Below the pieces are notes generated by a model. That model searched no databases and was not told where the DNA came from. It saw only the letters and a list, made by a program, of their open reading frames with translations. A program made the translations under genes and the position numbers. A stretch of 10,702 nt of DNA from Sedimenticola sp. (GTDB lineage Bacteria > Pseudomonadota > Gammaproteobacteria > Chromatiales > Chromatiaceae): NCBI GenBank assembly GCA_030619405.1, contig JAUXBK010000073.1, positions 1-10,702 on the forward strand. Reading direction: 5' to 3'. The stretch's first letter is position 1. Every line of letters starts with the position of its first letter. Positions 5,324 through 10,702 of the stretch are shown in pieces.

Positions 5324-8191
5324 TCACTCGAACAACCCGATCATCTCCATCATCTCTTTCCACAACGCCCGCACCACCCGCCGCTGTGCCGTCAGCTCTT
5401 TATCCGCCACCAACCGGGGCAGCTCGCTCAGCGCCTTGCGGTGATAGACCGCCCGCAGCGACCGATAGGCATCGGCCAGCTGCTCCGCCTTCTCCCCCGG
5501 GAGCAACCGGTGCCGGGAGAGAGACTCCAGCAACCGGACATTGTCGGTCCAGCGCACCAGATCGGGATATCGGCTGGCCCACCGGAGAACGGAATATTGA
5601 ACCATAAATTCTATATCCGCGATACCGCCCTGCCCCTGTTTGATGTCGAACAGACCGTTGCCGCTCTGATCCAGGGAGGCACGCATCTTTTCCCGCATCT
5701 CCCGCACTTCCCGGCACAGCTGCACCGGGTCCCGCTCGATGCAGAGCACCTGCTGCCGAACCGACTCGAAGCGGGCCGCCACCCGTGGATCACCCGCTAC
5801 CGGCCGCGCCCGCAACAGCGCCTGATGTTCCCAGGTCCAGGCCGCCTCCCGCTGATAACGCTCGAAGGTCTCCATGCCACTGACCAGCATGCCCGAGTTG
5901 CCGTTGGGCCGCAGCCGCATGTCCACCTCATACAGCTGACCGGCGGGGGTGCGGGTGGCGAACATGTGGATCATGCGCTGCCCCAGGCGGGTATAGAAGA
6001 GGTCGTTGGCCACCTGCCGCTCGCCATCGGTGATGGCATTGGGTCCGTAGTCGGCATGGAGAAAGACCATATCCAGGTCGGAACCATACCCCAGCTCGAT
6101 ACCGCCCAGCTTGCCGTAGCCGATCACGGCAAAGCCCGTATCCGTACCGATCCCGGTTGGGCGACCATAGCGACCGGTCAGATCCTGCCAGCTCTGTGCC
6201 AGCACCCGCCGGATCACCGTCTCCGCGATTTCGGTCAGGTAATCGCTCACCACCATCAGGGGAATGACGCCGGTGATGTCCGCCGCCGCTACCCGCAATT
6301 TATTACTCCGGGCGAACAGGCGCAGGCGTTCCATCTGCTGTTCCAGGTCATCTGCTGCGAGCGCCGACAGCAGGGTATCCAGCTCCGCCTCCAGTTCAAC
6401 CCCGCGCAACGGCGCATAGAGCCGGCGCGGGTCCAGCAGCTCATCCAGCAGCATCGGCTGGCGGGCAATCCGCTCTCCTACCCAGGGGCTGATGGCGGTG
6501 AGTCGAACCAGCTGCGAGAGTGCGATCGGGCTCTCCACCAGCAGTGCCAGATAGGCGGTTCGCCGGGCGATCGCCTCCAGCAGATGGAGCAGCCGTGCCA
6601 GGGTAACCTCTGCCTGGTCTGTCCTGGCCACCGCCTCCAGCAGCATCGGCATCAGCTGATCCAGCCGTTCGCGCCCCCGGCTCCCCATTCCCCGGCAGGC
6701 CCTGGAGTCACAAAATCCTTTTATCTCCTTCAATGCCGTCTTGCCATCCTTGAAGCCCGCCCGCTCCAGCAACTGGATCGCCTGCGCCTCCTCCAGCTGC
6801 CGGTGCCAGAGGGCAAGCATGCTCTCTTCATCCTCACTGCGTTCGGTCTGGGGTGCGGCAAAGACGGAATCGAAGTGCTCATGAACCCGCTGGCGGTGGT
6901 GCTCGAGTTGCCGGTGAAAAACTTCCCACGCATCGAAACCCATGGCGCGGGCGAGGCGCAGGCGGTTGAGCCCACTCTCGGGCAGCAGGTGCGTCTGTCG
7001 ATCCTGCCAGGCCTGGACGCGGTTTTCCACCAGGCGCAGGAACTCGTAGGCCTGCTTCAGTTCCCGTATCACATAGTCCGGCAACAGCCCCTTCTCTTCC
7101 AGCCGTTGCAGTACCAGCAGAATCGGCCGCACCTGCAGTTCCGGGTCGTGCCCACCACGAATCAGCTGAAACGCCTGCCCGATGAACTCGATCTCGCGGA
7201 TACCGCCCGGGCCCAGCTTGACGTTGTCGGCCATCCCCCGGCGCTGCAGTTCACGGCTGATCAACCGCTTCATGTCGCGCAGGGACTCGATCGCCCCGAA
7301 GTCCAGATAACGGCGATAGACGAAGGGTCGCAGCATCGTCTCCAACAGCGTCACCGACGCCGGTTCCCCACAGACCGCCCGGGCCTTGATCATGGCATAG
7401 CGCTCCCACTCCCTGGCCTGAGACTGGTAGTAGTGCTCCATGGCACCGAAGCTGACAGCCAGCGGCCCCGCCTCGCCGAAGGGTCGCAACCGGGTATCGA
7501 CCCGGAATACGAAACCATCCGCGGTCTGGCTGCCGAGGGCCTTTATCAACTGCTGGCAGAGTCGGATGAAGAACTGCTCGTTCTCCAGTGGTCGTCTGCC
7601 ATCCACCTGCCCCGGCTCGGGGTAGACGAAGATCAGGTCGATATCGGAGGAGAGGTTGAGCTCCCGGGCCCCCAGCTTACCCATGGCCAGTACCACCAGC
7701 CGTTGCTCTACCCCGCCGGCGTTGCGCGGCGTGCCCAGTTTCTCGACCGCCCAGCGGAAGAGCAACCTCAGGCTCTCCACGATGCAGGCATCCGCCAGCG
7801 CCGAGAGATCCTCCAGGGTCTCGGAGAGGGGGGCCAGACGGGCGATGTCCCGCCAGATGATGCGCACCATCTCGCGCCGCCGGAAGCGGCGCAGCGAACG
7901 CTGCAGCGCGGGTTCATCCAGCACCCCGGCGAGCCGTCCACCCAGGCGGGTCGCCAGTTCGCCAGCCGGGTACTGGCGATGCAGATCGCCACTCTCGACC
8001 AGCCGTTCCAGCAACCCGGGATCCCGGGTGCAGCTCTGGGCCACATATTCACTCGCCTCCCAGACCTGCTTCAGTTGCTGCAGCAGGGCCGCCTCCGGCC
8101 GGAACCCGATTCCCGCTTCCGCCGCCGCCTCCTGCCAGGCCTGCCAGCGCCGCTCCGTCTCCTGCTCCAGCTGCTCGATCAGGTCTGTCAT
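5324..8191 (-). CDS. glnE: Bifunctional glutamine synthetase adenylyltransferase / adenylyl-removing enzyme
   Basis: The 955-residue product sets glutamine synthetase activity by adding AMP to a tyrosine of GlnA (C-terminal domain) or removing it by phosphorolysis (N-terminal domain), in response to PII and glutamine. Two nucleotidyltransferase domains are visible. The N-terminal one has GKLGARELNLSSDIDLIFVY (171-190, metal aspartates D183 and D185) and GPGGIREIEF near 326. The C-terminal one has GYGSDLDMVFLH with D705 and D707, and GQGGIADIEFMVQ near 850-862. All four aspartates and the spacing match the E. coli enzyme (946 residues), so both activities should be intact. The ATG at 8191 has GGAG nine bases upstream. 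It is the first gene of a leftward series with ilvE and the zinc-finger gene. Confidence 0.96.
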   Translation of the reverse strand: MTDLIEQLEQETERRWQAWQEAAAEAGIGFRPEAALLQQLKQVWEASEYVAQSCTRDPGLLERLVESGDLHRQYPAGELATRLGGRLAGVLDEPALQRSLRRFRRREMVRIIWRDIARLAPLSETLEDLSALADACIVESLRLLFRWAVEKLGTPRNAGGVEQRLVVLAMGKLGARELNLSSDIDLIFVYPEPGQVDGRRPLENEQFFIRLCQQLIKALGSQTADGFVFRVDTRLRPFGEAGPLAVSFGAMEHYYQSQAREWERYAMIKARAVCGEPASVTLLETMLRPFVYRRYLDFGAIESLRDMKRLISRELQRRGMADNVKLGPGGIREIEFIGQAFQLIRGGHDPELQVRPILLVLQRLEEKGLLPDYVIRELKQAYEFLRLVENRVQAWQDRQTHLLPESGLNRLRLARAMGFDAWEVFHRQLEHHRQRVHEHFDSVFAAPQTERSEDEESMLALWHRQLEEAQAIQLLERAGFKDGKTALKEIKGFCDSRACRGMGSRGRERLDQLMPMLLEAVARTDQAEVTLARLLHLLEAIARRTAYLALLVESPIALSQLVRLTAISPWVGERIARQPMLLDELLDPRRLYAPLRGVELEAELDTLLSALAADDLEQQMERLRLFARSNKLRVAAADITGVIPLMVVSDYLTEIAETVIRRVLAQSWQDLTGRYGRPTGIGTDTGFAVIGYGKLGGIELGYGSDLDMVFLHADYGPNAITDGERQVANDLFYTRLGQRMIHMFATRTPAGQLYEVDMRLRPNGNSGMLVSGMETFERYQREAAWTWEHQALLRARPVAGDPRVAARFESVRQQVLCIERDPVQLCREVREMREKMRASLDQSGNGLFDIKQGQGGIADIEFMVQYSVLRWASRYPDLVRWTDNVRLLESLSRHRLLPGEKAEQLADAYRSLRAVYHRKALSELPRLVADKELTAQRRVVRALWKEMMEMIGLFE

Positions 8192-8234
8192 GGCGGCGGG
8201 CTCCAGTTCCTTCGGTTTGGTTACACCTTACGGC

Positions 8235-8264
8235 ATTGTATCCGAGTTGGTGGGGGGAAGGCAG
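8235..8264 (-). promoter_or_regulatory. Weak candidate promoter for glnE
   Basis: On the minus strand TACAAT (8240-8235, five of six -10 bases) follows CTGCCT (8264-8259, three of six -35 bases) with an 18-base spacer. It is 44 bases ahead of the glnE ATG and downstream of the hairpin cluster and of the groEL terminator. The -35 is poor, so this is only a suggestion. Confidence 0.3.
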
Positions 8265-8289
8265 GATGGGAGAAGGGAGAATCTCTGGT

Positions 8290-8381
8290 TCCCACGCTCT
8301 GTGTGGGACCCCCTGCCGGAGCACAGGTGCCATGCGGCGCGGGAGCGCCGCAGAATACGTTCCCACGCGGAGCGTGGGAAC
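8290..8381. repeat. REP-like cluster of three hairpins
   Basis: Three stems follow one another: TCCCACGC / GTGTGGGA at 8290-8308 (one G-T pair), GCGGCGC / GCGCCGC at 8334-8351 with a GGGA loop, and a perfect 10-bp stem GTTCCCACGC / GCGTGGGAAC at 8359-8381 with a GGA loop. The outer two are inverted copies of one another. The TTCCCACGC...GCGTGGGAA unit is a common gammaproteobacterial intergenic repeat; its translations appear as spurious SHAPRGN / FPRGAWER peptides. It lies between the groEL terminator and glnE. Confidence 0.75.
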
Positions 8382-8436
8382 GAGGAAACCTTTGAAGGTC
8401 CTCGATCATCCCGTTGTCTTCTGTCCTCTGAAAACG

Positions 8437-8461
8437 CAAAAAGCCCCGCCGAAGCGGGGCT
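8437..8461 (-). terminator. Rho-independent terminator of groES-groEL
   Basis: Read on the minus strand, AGCCCCGC (8461-8454), loop TTCG, GCGGGGCT (8449-8442) and then TTTT form an 8-bp GC-rich stem with a stable tetraloop and a T-run. It begins 31 bases after the groEL stop. The other strand has no matching T-run, so it serves groEL. Confidence 0.92.
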
Positions 8462-8492
8462 CTCTGATACTGCGGGTGAAACCGGGCGACGT

Positions 8493-10151
<1,659 letters not shown>

Positions 10152-10214
10152 CGTATATATTCCTTAAAAAACTTTTGTCGATAGCTTCTCAACGCCACCA
10201 GGCGCCCGTTGTTG

Positions 10215-10241
10215 CCAGCTCAGCTGGAACCAGGCACCTGG
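10215..10241. other. Two adjacent palindromes in the groES-groEL spacer
   Basis: CCAGCT (10215-10220) and AGCTGG (10222-10227) form a perfect dyad around one base, and CCAGG / CCTGG at 10230-10241 a second one around two bases. Both would be transcribed in the groES-groEL mRNA. They could be small stems affecting mRNA processing or groEL translation, but each is short and may be chance in GC-rich DNA. Confidence 0.35.
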
Positions 10242-10260
10242 AGCGGGGTCATTCGGAGCC

Positions 10261-10551
10261 TCAGCCCTCGATCACACCCATGATGTCTTCTTCGCGCAGT
10301 ACCAGCAGCTCCTCGCCTCCGATCTTCACCTCGGTGCCGGAATACTTGCCAAACAGCACCGTGTCCCCAACCTTGACATCCAGGGGGCGAACATCACCAT
10401 TGGTAAGAATCTTGCCATTGCCGACAGCCAGAACCTCGCCCTGAATCGGTTTCTCGGTAGCATTGTCGGGAAGTACGATTCCACCGGGACTGGTACGCTC
10501 TTCTTCCATACGACGGACGACGACGCGGTCTTGCAGCGGACGAATATTCAT
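10261..10551 (-). CDS. groS: Co-chaperonin GroES (10 kDa)
   Basis: The 96-residue product is the heptameric lid of GroEL. It opens with MNIRPLQDRVVVRR, carries the flexible GroEL-binding loop at about 17-33 (EERTSPGGIVLPDNATE, with the hydrophobic IVL contact), and ends EEDIMGVIEG. Length is the same as in other gammaproteobacteria (96-97). The ATG at 10551 follows AGGAG by about ten bases. It is the promoter-proximal gene of the operon, with groEL next. No residue looks unusual. Confidence 0.98.
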   Translation of the reverse strand: MNIRPLQDRVVVRRMEEERTSPGGIVLPDNATEKPIQGEVLAVGNGKILTNGDVRPLDVKVGDTVLFGKYSGTEVKIGGEELLVLREEDIMGVIEG

Positions 10552-10613
10552 CTACTGATTTCTCCTGATTTATTAATGAATTCCTATTGATTTATCCGGG
10601 AGGCGCCACGTTG

Positions 10614-10640
10614 TTAGCACTCACCCTGACTGAGTGCTAA
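10614..10640. promoter_or_regulatory. CIRCE operator (HrcA binding site)
   Basis: TTAGCACTC (10614-10622), nine spacer bases and GAGTGCTAA (10632-10640) match the CIRCE consensus exactly on both arms. CIRCE is bound by the repressor HrcA, which needs GroEL for activity and so gives feedback control of chaperonin level. The site overlaps the presumed transcription start, immediately after the -10 box, and is 63 bases ahead of groES. hrcA itself is not in the window. Confidence 0.97.
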
Positions 10641-10668
10641 TAATAGGGGCGAAATTCGGGGAGTCAAG
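10640..10668 (-). promoter_or_regulatory. groES-groEL promoter, sigma-70 with sigma-32-like features
   Basis: On the minus strand TTGACT (10667-10662, five of six) and TATTAT (10645-10640, five of six) are spaced by 16 bases, a strong sigma-70 promoter whose -10 touches the CIRCE arm. The same bases also read CTTGAC (10668-10663), 13 bases, then CCCCTATTA (10649-10641). That is close to the heat-shock sigma-32 pattern CTTGAA / CCCCATnTA. The sigma-70 reading is firm; sigma-32 use is inferred. Confidence 0.8.
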
Positions 10669-10702
10669 AGAGGAGGGAATATTTTTTGGATTTTGCAGAC
10701 AC

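Noticed and set aside
4820..8395. Very long + strand open frame (1191 codons) opposite ilvE and glnE
   Set aside because: It is antisense to two genes with complete conserved motifs, its composition is the proline/glutamine/histidine-rich pattern of a GC-rich antisense frame, and its end is a translation of the GTTCCCACGC repeat.

Overview
The window reads as chromosomal DNA from a GC-rich gammaproteobacterium. The evidence is a glnE-ilvE pair followed by a CHCC zinc-finger gene, a groES-groEL operon under a perfect CIRCE operator, and an epimerase strongly resembling Pseudomonas WbpP. A Chromatiales-like, possibly sulfur-oxidising, host would fit, but that is inference: no lineage-specific metabolic gene is present. 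Apart from one toxin-antitoxin pair on the + strand, every gene is on the minus strand.

Layout from left to right. (1) Positions 1-1707 are an accessory-looking block: a Uma2-type putative nuclease cut by the window edge (minus), a 575-base gene-free stretch holding three different palindromic repeat elements, and a ribbon-helix-helix antitoxin / PIN toxin operon (+) with a likely operator dyad. (2) Positions 1767-3914 hold a surface-polysaccharide pair, transcribed leftward: a WbpP-like UDP-N-acetylglucosamine 4-epimerase, then a WecA/WbpL-like membrane sugar-phosphate transferase. The first makes a nucleotide sugar. The second probably loads a sugar phosphate onto undecaprenyl phosphate to start a glycan. 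(3) Positions 4067-8191 hold a core leftward series: glnE (nitrogen control of glutamine synthetase), ilvE (branched-chain aminotransferase) and a small zinc-finger protein. The known neighbourhood of this series in related genomes is LPS biosynthesis, so the polysaccharide genes fit there. (4) Positions 8437-10702 hold the chaperonin operon groES-groEL with its promoter, CIRCE operator and a clear rho-independent terminator.

The coding content is mostly conventional and I found no convincing undescribed multi-gene system. The most unusual material is non-coding. Two related GTAGGGGGGATAAG-ended elements occur, one complete and one a half-copy that supplies the stop codon of the zinc-finger gene. 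A paired-hairpin element at 720-800 shows a compensatory base-pair change. There are also two long C-rich/G-rich stem-loops, a cluster of three hairpins ahead of glnE, and a three-copy short motif.
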